A stretch of DNA of 64,000 nucleotides from Tieghemostelium lacteum. Its lineage: Eukaryota; Evosea; Eumycetozoa; Dictyosteliales; Raperosteliaceae. The stretch covers positions 1,240,001-1,304,000 of the forward strand of contig LODT01000001.1 in assembly GCA_001606155.1 (NCBI GenBank). The letters are read 5' to 3'. Below the pieces are notes generated by a model. The model searched no databases, was not told where the DNA came from, and worked only from the letters and a program-made list of their open reading frames with translations. Below are positions 23,901-34,104 of the stretch, piece after piece. Positions within the stretch are counted from its first letter, which is position 1. Each line of letters begins with the position of its first letter. Position numbers and translations under genes: made by a program.

Positions 23901-24049
23901 AAAAGGAGAATGAACTCTTAAAACAAAGACTATCTGAATCCAATGAAATCAATCTATTTTTATCCAAAGAAATGAATATACTCAGAACAAAATTAGAAGC
24001 TGAATTATGGAAAAATAATCCAAAAAAATCTATTCAATTTGAAAAGTAA
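20908..24049 (+). CDS. TBC-domain Rab GTPase-activating protein
   Basis: Exons 20908-23137 and 23223-24049 (phase 1, GTAAAG donor, TTAG acceptor) give 1,018 residues. The first 510 residues are Ser/Asn/Gln-rich and low-complexity with scattered SP/TP sites. The TBC domain starts near residue 530 (YIYQGIPDRFRATVWFHLSN) and is split by a Ser/Thr-rich insert of about 90 residues. Both catalytic fingers are present: IRVDVQR (IxxDxxR) near 665 and YCQG near 704. It continues across the splice as GMRGLKLRIYQLGKLVKDLF. The last 120 residues are coiled coil, an arrangement like EVI5/Gyp-type GAPs. It should stimulate GTP hydrolysis by a Rab in membrane traffic; the target Rab cannot be told. Joining exon 1 at the first possible donor is what restores the conserved sequence. 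Confidence 0.88.
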
Positions 24050-24264
24050 TAACACACCTAATATTCATTTAATTTTTTTATTATAATAATAATAATAATA
24101 ACCAGACTTGTAAATAAATAAAATTTCTTTTGAAATTAAAAGAAACTTAAAATATAGAAATTAATCCAAATTCAAAGAAAGTTTTGAGATTTTTTTTTGC
24201 AATAACAACATCAGAAGTGATCAAATTATAATTTTTTTTTTATAAAATATAGTATACTTCAAAT

Positions 24265-24966
24265 ATGGATAATAGTAATAACAAAGATTTCAAGAGTGCA
24301 ATTATTGTTGCAGTTCCTGAAGAATTAAATACACAAATTCAAGATCTCAGAAAACTTTATGATAAGGCATTTGTAAGATGGATGCCACATATTAATTTGT
24401 AATTATTTCTCATTCCTATGACATTGTAGTATAAACCACATTATCTAATGTAGCTATTTAAATCTATAGAATCTTTCCATTTGTAAAGATTGAAGATTTT
24501 GATAATAAATTTACAGAATTACAAAAAGTAATTGGAACATTTAAACCATTTAAATTAGTATACAGAGATTTTGGTTATTTCCAACATGGAAAGAGTTGTG
24601 TTGTTTGGTTAAGACCTGAGACACCTGAGGATCCTACAATTCTCACAAGAATACAGAGTGCTCTTGAAGGTGCTCTCCCAGGTTTCAATGAACTCTCAAC
24701 AAAATCTGAAGCAGGTTTCCAACCCCATCTCACTGTTGGTCAATTTGGTGGTGTATGTATACTAATATTTATAAATAGAACAATCACATTTTAACACTTA
24801 ACCAATTAAAATTCATAATTAGTTAAAACAAACTACAGATAAAATTGAAAGTTTCAAAAAGACATTTAAAGCAATTGAATTCACAGTATCTGAAATTTAT
24901 ATGATTCACAGAGATGGTGATGTACCATTCACCATTAGACATTGTCTTAAACTCAATGGAAATTAA
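24265..24966 (+). CDS. 2H phosphoesterase (2'-5' RNA ligase-like, LigT fold)
   Basis: Three exons, 24265-24398, 24470-24752 and 24823-24966, give 186 residues. The first splice is phase 2 and the second phase 0. The two signature motifs of the 2H superfamily are present: WMPHINLIFPF (about residues 39-49, created only by splicing exon 1 to exon 2) and FQPHLTVGQFGG (about 128-139). The first motif has Asn where many members have Thr (HIN against HxT), as in the 2_5_RNA_ligase2 (PF13563) branch. Enzymes of this family cleave or form 2',5' or cyclic phosphate bonds in RNA or nucleotides. The substrate here is unknown. It is intact with a full-length fold and no targeting signal, so probably cytosolic. 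Confidence 0.85.
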
Positions 24967-25948
24967 ATTAAATCCCTCATACCCCGCTCTTTCCTCATGT
25001 ACATAATATTAATAAACTCTCTCGAAAAAAACCCAACCTCATTTTTTAGACGTTTAGGTTAACCTAATCATTGTAATTATATAATGCAGTGGGAGAGAGA
25101 TAGTTCATCTCGATATTTGAGGGATATTAAAAGAAAAGGATTAATCCTCAAAGTGGATTGATGTGGGGATGATACAAATACATTGTCATTAACATTCATG
25201 TTTTTGGAATATCCAATGAGTTGGTAATCTTTATAAAATGCTAAAGGTTGCTTATGAGAATTTTTCTTTTGATTAGAGATTAAATATGGGTATTTTAAAT
25301 ATGGTATTAATGATTGTGATGATGTTGTGAAACAACTTAATTGTAAAAATAGTGTTGTTTTAAAATCTGTAGAATCTCCCCTTTAATCTCTGTATTTTTA
25401 AAACTCCCTTCTCTCTATCCTCATAAAAAAAACAGAACCTTTTTAGAGTTTTTTTTTTTAAAGTTTGTTGTTGTAAACAATTCAAGGATTGATATAAGAT
25501 ACATTGTGTTAAATTAGAGAAGAGTGTGTGTGTTTTCTGTGTGATTTCATGTATATTGTTAATTTCATTCAAAAAATTAAATTTAATTAAAAATAATATC
25601 TTTTTATTTTTTTTTTTTAATATTAAAAAAATTATATCTAATCTAATATCTAAACACCAACACAATTATATTGTTACTAACATCATATAATATTATATAA
25701 AACAACACATCACACTCCCACATACACACCACACACACCAATAACAAATATTTATTAGACAACACCCAAGTACATTAACTTAGGTTTTTTTTTTTTTTTT
25801 TTATCACTTTATGACACATGTGTCTCTTGTATATTGAATTTAATTATTAATTAAATAAAAAACTCTTTTGTTGTTTGTTTAGTTTTTAGTACATACAATT
25901 AGTTCCGTTAGAACTTTTTTTCTATAGAAAGGGGAAAGCACACCAATA
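24967..25948. other. Long AT-rich upstream region of the GATA factor gene
   Basis: Nearly 1 kb with T-tracts, A-tracts and a CA-rich stretch (about 25700-25745, CACACTCCCACATACACACC). Long upstream regions are usual for developmentally regulated dictyostelid genes. A 101-codon open frame on the minus strand (25360-25665) is Lys/Phe/Leu-rich and has no features of a real protein. No RNA gene was recognised. Confidence 0.55.
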
Positions 25949-27405
25949 ATGTTACTTAATCAAATACCAAAGATACAAAATTCATTTCCAAATACCCCAC
26001 AACAACAACAACAGCAACAACAACAACAAACACCTATCATACCTCATCTTCAACCACCAAACCAACAAATACCACCGCTCTATCTGAACCATACATTTCA
26101 CAATAATAATAATAATAATAGCACACCAAATAACAATAGTACCAACAATAATAATAATAATAGTAATAACAGCACTCTTGAAAAGAAATGGAATGAAATT
26201 AAAATATATAGCGACTTGATAAAGAGATTTGCAAATGAAGCAACATATCTGACAATTTCAAAAGAGAATTATGATGATTTGTATAATATGGCATTTTGCC
26301 TATTCAAATCGGTTGATAATTTGTCTTCTGAATATAAAGAGAGTATTACTCCTCCACAAAATCTTAGTTTACCTCCACCTCCACCTACTACAACTAGTAA
26401 TATAAATCAAAAGAGAAATAGTTTTGAAGTAGGTTTTTCTTTACTTTTCATTCAAAGTTAATATCAATATTAATATGGAACTAATAATATTATAATTTTA
26501 AAATTATAGATATATAGTAAGACGTATATGGAGAATTGTACATCACCAATGCCAGGTGCTTATATGGGACCACATCATCATATGGGACAATTAACAGCTG
26601 CTCAACATCATCAAGCAATGTTAGCACACGGACAATTACCTCCACCTGGAGGAAATGAGATTACTTTAGATCCAAGAACATTAATGAAACAAAATCAATC
26701 ACCTTATGAATATTATTATATATTACAACAACAACAACAACAGCAACAGCAACAGCAACTACAACAACAGCAACATCATCAACAACAGCAGCATCAGCAA
26801 CAGCAACAACAGCAACAACCGCAAACACATATAATTCAAAATATTGGTAATAATGGAAATGTGAGTTCTACAGGTAATGGAAAGAATTTATCATCACCTA
26901 CAGCATCTTCTATATCACCTCAATCTAATAATTCATCACCAACTACAAGTAGTGGTAGTAATATAAAGAATAAGAATGGAGATAATAATAGTAATAATAG
27001 TAATGGTGGTGGTAGTGGTGGTGGTGGTACAGATGGTGATAAGAATGGAAAGAATTTCTCAGGAGAGGTATTCTTTGATGATTTGGCACAAGAGAAACCA
27101 CAGAGAAGAAGAAGAAGAACTATTTACTCATCGAGAAGGAATCTTAAATGCCATCTATGCGAAGTTACAGAGACACCTGAATGGAGACGAGGTCCTGATG
27201 GTGACCATACACTTTGCAATGCTTGTGGTCTACACTATGCAAAGGCACAAAAGAAGTTACAAAAGAAAAAGAAAAAGAATTGGAAAGAGAAAAAGAAAGA
27301 GAAAGAGAGAAAGAAAAAGATACCAGAAAACATTCAATTGATTTTCTTACTGAAATTGGCGATTCTCAAAACCCCTCTCCAATGGATGGTGTAAATAGTA
27401 AATAG
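25949..27405 (+). CDS. GATA-type zinc finger transcription factor
   Basis: Exons 25949-26428 and 26510-27394/27405 (phase 0, GTAGGT donor, ATAG acceptor). Poly-Gln and Asn runs fill the first 270 residues. A single C4 zinc finger sits at about residues 374-398: [16 protein letters not shown], then [12 protein letters not shown], so all four Cys are intact and DNA binding to GATA sites is expected. Beyond the finger the frame used up to that point gives a Lys-rich tail ending LQWMV at 27394. The -1 frame instead gives an alternating Lys/Glu helix ([12 protein letters not shown]) and [15 protein letters not shown]-like sequence to a stop at 27405, which looks more like real protein. A one-base length error in the A-rich tract near 27250-27280 is likely. 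The role would be developmental gene control. Confidence 0.85.
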
Positions 27406-27676
27406 TAAATAGTAAATAACAGTAATATTAAATAATGATAATATATATGTGTATATATATTTTCAACAAGAACTAACAAATTCCCTTTTTTGTTTAAGGA
27501 GATTCATAAACAAATGTGTATTTAACAACAAACAAAACAAACCAATCCAATGCTTTACTCTTCCCATATCATAATAAAGAAAACAATTACTCTTTTTTGT
27601 AATTGTTTGGCAACAACCCCCTTTTTTCTATTTGGGAAACATTATATACTGTATTCTAACAATGTAGGAAGAATGG

Positions 27677-28228
<552 letters not shown>

Positions 28229-28374
28229 CTATATGCTATATTCACGGTTATGCTAAATAAATAAATTGTTTTTTAACTTTAATTTGTTTAGTTTTTGTTG
28301 TTTATACAACTGAAAGTGTAAACTTAAAATTTTTTTTTTTTATTTTTGAGCAAAATTTAAAAAGAATTTGTGGT

Positions 28375-28401
28375 GATTCACATCGATTCACTATTAGTCA
28401 C
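28375..28401. promoter_or_regulatory. Helically phased TTCAC/GTCAC repeat in a divergent promoter
   Basis: TGATTCAC (28374-28381), CGATTCAC (28384-28391) and TTAGTCAC (28394-28401) follow each other exactly every 10 bases, about one DNA turn. They lie midway between the E2 start (28213) and the LARP7-like start (28467), in the least AT-rich part of the spacer. The cores resemble half-sites or variants of bZIP sites (TGANTCA, TTAGTCA). This is inference from spacing and sequence only. Confidence 0.4.
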
Positions 28402-28466
28402 TGTGCAATTGGGCACCGCTTCACACTTTTTTCTAAACTGAGATTTTATATCGAAAAAATTAAATT

Positions 28467-29602
28467 ATGAATTTAAATTTCAAAGAAATCAAAGATTTAA
28501 TTAGATTTTATTTCTCAAATGAAAATCTATCAAAGGATAACTTGTTACTTGATATAATAACAAAAAATGAAGGATGTATGTTCAATAATAACAACATCAT
28601 TTTATTTTATTGATAGTTTCTAATAATGAAATACACTGAAAATAGGGGTAAATTTAAAACAGTTATTTGAATTTAAAGATTTTAAAAATGTATTGGGAAA
28701 TGTACAATTGAATAATGATGAAATTCAAGAGATTTTCAAACTCATTAGTGAGGATAAAGGTGCACCACAATATATAGAATTGGAATTAAGTGATGATTTT
28801 ACAAAAGTATCTAGAGTGATTCCCTATGTTCCCTCAACATTTATTGATAAAAACAAAGTAAAAAATGAAAAGACTTGTTATATAGAACCTTTCGATGAAC
28901 ACACTACAAATGATACTATAAAATCACTGTTTACTGAGTTTGCAGATCAAATGGTGAATATATCCATACCTAGATTTTCAAATTTTCAAAGTAAAGGTTA
29001 TGTGTTTATAGAATTTAATGAACATGAACAAATGTTACAATTTATAAATACTATAAATAGCAATCCTCAATTGTATAGTAATAGAATGGCAATTACAAGG
29101 TTTGTATTTCAATTTGAGTTTAATACTATTTTATATAAATATTAATTTTTAAAAATGGGTTTTTAGAAATGAATGGGAACAATACAAGAATTCATATTCA
29201 TATTTGAACCAAAAGAATTTGAATAGAATTATAAAGATTACTGGTATACCAAAAGAAATGAAATATAAGGAATTATATGGATATTTTGATAAGATTCCAT
29301 ATTTTAGAGTTATATATTTAGATTATAAAAATGGTAAAAGTGATGCCATTTTAAAATTTAGAAATGACAATGATCTTCAAATGGCAATACATGCTATCTA
29401 CAGTGAACAAGTTAAGCTAGCTGATAATAGTATTCTTAGAATATCACCAATGAGTAGAGATGAATTATCACGTTTTAGAAATACCCAAAATAATTATAAA
29501 TCTAAAAAATATTTTAGTAATAGTGGCAATAGTAAACCTAATCAAACAACAACAACAACAACTACCACAACCACCACCTCTACAACATCAACAACCATTT
29601 AG
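28467..29602 (+). CDS. La-related protein, LARP7-like (La motif, RRM1, xRRM-like domain)
   Basis: Exons 28467-28575, 28646-29099 and 29167-29602 (phases 1 and 2) give 332 residues. Residues 1-80 are a La motif: LIRFYFSNENLSKDNLLLDI, and the exon join recreates the conserved EGWVNLKQLF. RRM1 spans about 112-185 (KTCYIEPF, SKGYVFIEFNEHEQ). A W/Y-containing linker (NEWEQYKNSYSYLNQ) resembles LARP7 rather than true La. From about 207 a second RRM reads IIKITGIPKEMKYKEL, FRVIYLDYKNGKSDAILKF and a C-terminal helical part, fitting the xRRM of LARP7 and of the ciliate telomerase protein p65. Such proteins bind 3' U-tails of polymerase III RNAs (7SK, U6) or telomerase RNA and act in the nucleus. A poly-Thr tail ends the protein. 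A genuine La protein is the alternative. Confidence 0.75.
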
Positions 29603-29640
29603 TATTACTGTACAAATAATAATAAATAACCCCTTAGGTT

Positions 29641-30265
29641 TTATTCATCATCACCAACTTCTGTATCCTTTTGAAATACAGGTCCTTTGGTAATTGTCAA
29701 ATTTCTAAGAGTATGATATTCTTCAAATGTTAATATTCCTTTACTTTGATCTGCTTTTGGTTGTTCATCTGTTTCTATAATTGCTAAATAACCTCTAGTT
29801 GATGCCTTTATTTTCATTTTTACAAAAATATATTATAAATTAGTAAAATTTGAATACTAACAATATTAAATAATGTTTTAGGTGTACACATACATAGTTT
29901 TGTAGTAGGGATGGATCTGAACTTAAAAGTTTATTTAATTCTACTAGTTTACCTTTAAGACAATTTTTGATTTGAAATTCATGATCTTGGCTTTGATCTT
30001 GATCAGTACAAGTTACTTCACATATATTGGTATCCAGAAACAAAGAATGACCTCCTCTTTTCTTGGTACCTTGAACATTTGATTTCAATAGATTATCACG
30101 AAGTGTTATTTTCTTTATTGTTTGTTTTAGTGCTGGGTGTGTTGGTGCCAATCCAACAATACACAATTCATTGGCATGTATATTTATATAAAAATCTTCA
30201 TATTCTTTACCTCCACAATTTATAATAAACAATTGTGTATAATATCTTTCAATTACTGTTCTCAT
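29641..30265 (-). CDS. Abitram (FAM206/Simiate) homologue
   Basis: Exon 1 is 30265-29894 and exon 2 is 29805-29641 (phase 0, GTATGT donor, AAAG acceptor), 178 residues against about 181 in animals. Conserved blocks: ERYYTQLFIINCGGKEYEDF, NELCIVGLAPTHPAL, KKRGGHSLFLDTNICEVTCTD, NCLKGKLVELNKLL and, after the splice, RGYLAIIETDEQP. The fold resembles the biotin/lipoyl hammerhead of glycine-cleavage H protein. In mammals the protein is nuclear, in speckles, and was reported to influence actin filaments and transcription; the role in amoebae is not known. It ends 38 bases from the stop of the convergent LARP7-like gene and starts 101 bases from the divergent BOP1 gene. Confidence 0.85.
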
Positions 30266-30307
30266 AATTTTTGATCAAATTTTAAATTAAAAAAAAAAAA
30301 ACTTTTT

Positions 30308-30315
30308 TTCGTTCG
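30308..30315. promoter_or_regulatory. TTCGTTCG element upstream of BOP1
   Basis: TTCGTTCG sits 52 bases before the BOP1 ATG in a T-rich, very short divergent promoter shared with Abitram. The same octamer occurs at 54434-54441, upstream of DDX24, another ribosome-assembly gene, in the opposite orientation to its gene. CpG-containing octamers are rare in this AT-rich DNA. A shared regulatory site is inference. Confidence 0.35.
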
Positions 30316-30366
30316 TTTTTTTATTTTTCATATTGATTTCTTTGTGTTATATTATTTATATACAAA

Positions 30367-32702
30367 ATGAATAAACAACAAAAGAAAGTAAAATGTAATA
30401 TCAAAACCATCAGTACCTACAAAAAAAGCATTGGGAAAGAGAAAAACTATAGATGAAAAACCAAAAGAGGTAGAAGAAGAAAAGGTTGAATTCAATCTAG
30501 AGGAAAATCCATCAGAATCTGAACAAGAGGAATCTGATTCTGACAATATAGATGAAAATGATTCTTCAAATGATGATGATCTTTCATTAAATTTAGATTT
30601 TAAAGAACAAGGTGATGAAAACAATACTGAGGATAATGAAGACGATGAAGATGATGACGAAGAAGAATCAGGTGAATCAGAATCTGATAAGGAAAATAAT
30701 ATTACAAAAAGATGGACAGATGATCCAAATCAATTTTATGATGATGAAGATTCATCAGAAGATGAAGTAGGTTTAATTCTAAATTTATATTTTGAAATAT
30801 GAAAATACTAATTTTATATGAAATATTTAGAGTTTAGTAAATAGAATTGGTAATGTACCAATTGAATGGTATGATGATTATGATCATATTGGTTATGATG
30901 TAAATGGACAAAAGATAATGAAAGCAGAAGCTAAAGATAGTTTAGATAGATTTTTGGATCAAACAGATCCAAACTTTTGGAGAACTGTTTATGATAAGGT
31001 GAATGATAAAAAAGTGGTTCTTAGTGATGAAGATATGGCATTATTGAAATCAATTCAAAATAGAACCTATGCACCAGGATTTGATAGTCACGAGCAATGG
31101 TATGTTCCAGAACCAAGTCCAGACAGAATCCATCCTCTCTCCAATGCACCAGTTCCAAAAAGATCTTTTCTACCACATGGTACACATGAAGAGAGAACCA
31201 TCAGAAAAATGGTTCATGCCATTCGTATGGGTTGGGTAAAAATCAACAATAAACCCAAAAAGAAATCAGAATACGATATCTGGGGTGAAGAAGAAGAAAA
31301 AGAAAAACAATATCAAGATGAATACATACAATCAACTAAAATCAAAAATATCAATAGAATCCCAGCACCCAAACAGAAATTACCATCCAATGTCGAATCC
31401 TTTAATCCACCTGAAGAGTATCTACTCAACCAACAAGAACTTAAAGCATGGCGTCTTATGGACCCTTCTGAAAGACCTCATAACTTCATACCCCAAAAAT
31501 ACCCATTCCTTCGTCAAATTCCCGAATATAGATACCTGGTCAAAGAAAGATTCGAAAGATGTCTTGATTTGTACCTGTGTCCACGTGTTAGAAAAGTTAA
31601 ACATTTCATCAAGGAACCTAAAGCCTTGTTACCAGAATTACCAAAACCACAAGATCTTCGTCCATTCCCATCATCCGAAGCTCTCCAGTTCCTAGGACAC
31701 ACTGCAAGAGTTCGTTCAATCTCCATTTCACCTAATGGACAATGGTTGGCAAGTGGCTCTGATGATATGACCATTAAGATTTGGGAGGTTACTACCACAC
31801 GTTGTGTATACTCTGCTAAAGTCGATAACGAAGTTCTTTGTGTACAATGGAATCCAAACCCCCTTTTAAACATCCTCGCTGCAACCGTTAAAAACAGTTG
31901 CTTCATTATTGCTCCACCTCTATACGGCCCCGAACAAACCGAAGAAACTGAGAAAATCTTAGCAAAACCAGCTGAAAAGAAACAAAACCCAGTAGTTAAA
32001 TGGTACACCATCAAAGATCAGACTAAAATTGACCAAGGTTTCCGTTTGGAAATTCAATGTCCTTTTTCATTAAAGACATTGACATGGCATAACAAGGGTG
32101 ACTATTTCTCAACAACATCACCAGATGAAGGCACACGTTCAGTTAAGATTCACCATCTCTCTAAAAGAGCCTCTCAAACTCCATTTAGAAAATCCAAGAC
32201 CCCTAATCAAGTTACCAAATTCCATCCAACTAAACCTATTTTCTTTGTTGCTGATCAGAACATTGTTCGTGTCTATGACCTTTTGAAACAAGAATTGATA
32301 AAGAAACTCATTAGTGGATGTAGATATATATCAAGTATTGATATTCATCCATTAGGTGACAATGTCATTTTAGGTGGATATGATAAACGTGTATTTTGGT
32401 TTGATCTAGATCTCTCCGTTCGTCCATACAAGATTTTAAATTATCACACACAAGCAGTGAGAAAAGTCATTTACCATCCACAACTTCCATTATTTGCATC
32501 ATGTTCTGATGATTTGTCTATTCACATTTTCCACGGTATGGTTTATGATGATCTTATGAAAAATGCACTGATTGTTCCTCTCAAAATCTTAAAAACACAT
32601 CAAGATAATGCAGGTTTGGGTGTTTTAGATATCATATTTCATCCAAAACAACCTTGGATCTTTAGCAGTGGTGCTGATTCCACCATTAGACTTTACACAT
32701 AA
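30367..32702 (+). CDS. bop1: BOP1 ribosome biogenesis protein (WD-repeat)
   Basis: Exon 2 is 30831-32702. Exon 1 ends at 30766 (phase 0, GTAGGT donor, TTTAG acceptor). About 740 residues. After an acidic Asp/Glu/Ser region the protein matches BOP1/Erb1: NRIGNVPIEWYDDYDHIGYD across the splice, FLDQTDPNFWRTVYDK, RMVHAIRMGWVKI, ESFNPPEEYLLN, RCLDLYLCPRVRK, then WD repeats from about LGHTARVRSISISPNGQWLA to the final SSGADSTIRLYT. BOP1 acts with PES1 and WDR12 in maturation of 5.8S/25S rRNA in the nucleolus. The start is uncertain: the AAA-ATG at 30367 opens a frame (MNKQQKKVK) different from the one used after 30392 (NVISKPSVPTKK), and no normal intron reconciles them; a one-base error near 30388-30395 or a 52-base intron (30388-30439) would. 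Confidence 0.9.
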
Positions 32703-32888
32703 AATAAATATAATTTAACAATTTAAAAATATTTAAATAGTACTTATTTAGAAGGGAAGGAGGTATATATTTGTTGTATTTTTTTTTTATATGTTTGGAA
32801 AAGTAAAGATTTCCTATAATTTATTTTAGATTTGGTAGTGTTTTGTTATTGTCATTATTTGTATAAGAAGAGAATTTAATTAAAAAGT

Positions 32889-33769
32889 TTATTCATCACC
32901 GACAAGGATTTTAGTGTCAGCCAAGAACTTATATGGTGGTACTAAAAGATTTAAAGGAGCAGGACCCTTTCTAATACGACCTGCGTTATCGTAATGTGAA
33001 CCGTGACATGGACAATACCAACCACCATAGTCACCACCACCACTGATTGGAATACAACCCAAATGTGTACAAACACCGACTAAAATAACCCATTGTGGAA
33101 CTTTAACACGTTGGTTATCGGCTTGTGGGTCTGGGAGAGTTGATAAATCGACGGCTTGAGCCACTTCAATGTCCTCTGATGATCTGTGACGAATAAACAA
33201 TGGTTTACCTCTCCATTTGACAGTGACAGCTGCACCTTCTGGAATATCAGAGAGGTCAACTTCAACTGATGATAAGGCAAGTACATCTTGACCTGGTGAC
33301 ATGGTAGAGAGAGCACTGACTACTGTGTTTTTGGCCATTGCTGCAAGACCTGCTGCTGATCCACCAACTACCAAATAGGAAAATCCACGATTCTCTTTTT
33401 CAAATTCATTGTTTGGCAATTTATATTTTTCAAAGTGTGAAGTTGGGAATGATGTGGTATTATTTACTGAATTATAAGATGAATATGAACGAATAGTATC
33501 TAAAGTTTTATAATGTTGATTAATTAATAATCAATATTTGAATTTCACTACTTTTAAAATATTCTTGATATAAAATTGTTGATCATAGATTTACATATCT
33601 ATATGCAATGATCTTCAAATATCTCCAATAAAAGATATTCAATCAAATCAACACACCTAGATCTACATTTTGTATATCCCCACCAGGGTTATTGTTTTTT
33701 TTATCATTATCACTTACTTATAATACTATTGGTGTTGAAAGTTTTTGGGCTGATTTTTGTCAAAAACAT
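32889..33769 (-). CDS. Rieske iron-sulfur protein of cytochrome bc1 (complex III)
   Basis: Exon 1 is 33769-33718 and exon 2 is 33499-32889 (phase 1, GTAAGT donor, TTTAG acceptor, 218-base intron), giving 220 residues. The presequence [15 protein letters not shown], then RSYSS, fits mitochondrial import. A transmembrane anchor follows ([18 protein letters not shown]), then the soluble domain with both cluster-binding motifs: CTHLGCIP and CPCHGSHYD, each with its Cys and His ligands, and the [12 protein letters not shown] closing segment. It carries electrons from ubiquinol to cytochrome c1 in the inner membrane. The exon 1 to exon 2 join is inferred from phase and from the restored presequence. 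It is divergent from SPB1, 335 bases apart. Confidence 0.93.
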
Positions 33770-34104
33770 CTTATGATTATTACAATGAAGTTTTCTTTAT
33801 ATATACAATAGAGTTTTTTTTAGTTGTTTTTTATCCTTTGTTGTTGAATTTAAAGGTTTATCGGAATTTGGTTTTAATTATCTTTTGAATCGAAAAAAAC
33901 CAATCAAATCTAAAAATATCAAGTTCTGTTTTGTATATATGAAAATTATCAGAGATAAATGAACAAAGTCAAAAAAATTAAAAAAAAAAAAAAAAATTTA
34001 AAATTAAAACGAGACTTTCTCTTTTTGAATTAAAAAAAAAAAAATTTTGTCGTCTTATTCGGTTTTAATAAATAATCAAACTTTTATATATATAATTCAA
34101 GAGA
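33770..34104. other. Divergent promoter between Rieske and SPB1 genes
   Basis: 335 AT-rich bases with two A-tracts (about 33980-33996 and 34032-34043) near the SPB1 start and one CpG-containing patch (TTTGTCGTCTTATTCGGTTT, about 34046-34065). No other feature was recognised. Confidence 0.55.

Noticed and set aside
25360-25665. 101-codon minus-strand frame upstream of the GATA factor
   Set aside because: Composition is dominated by Lys, Phe, Leu and Ile from T- and A-tracts, and no motif or splice context supports it.
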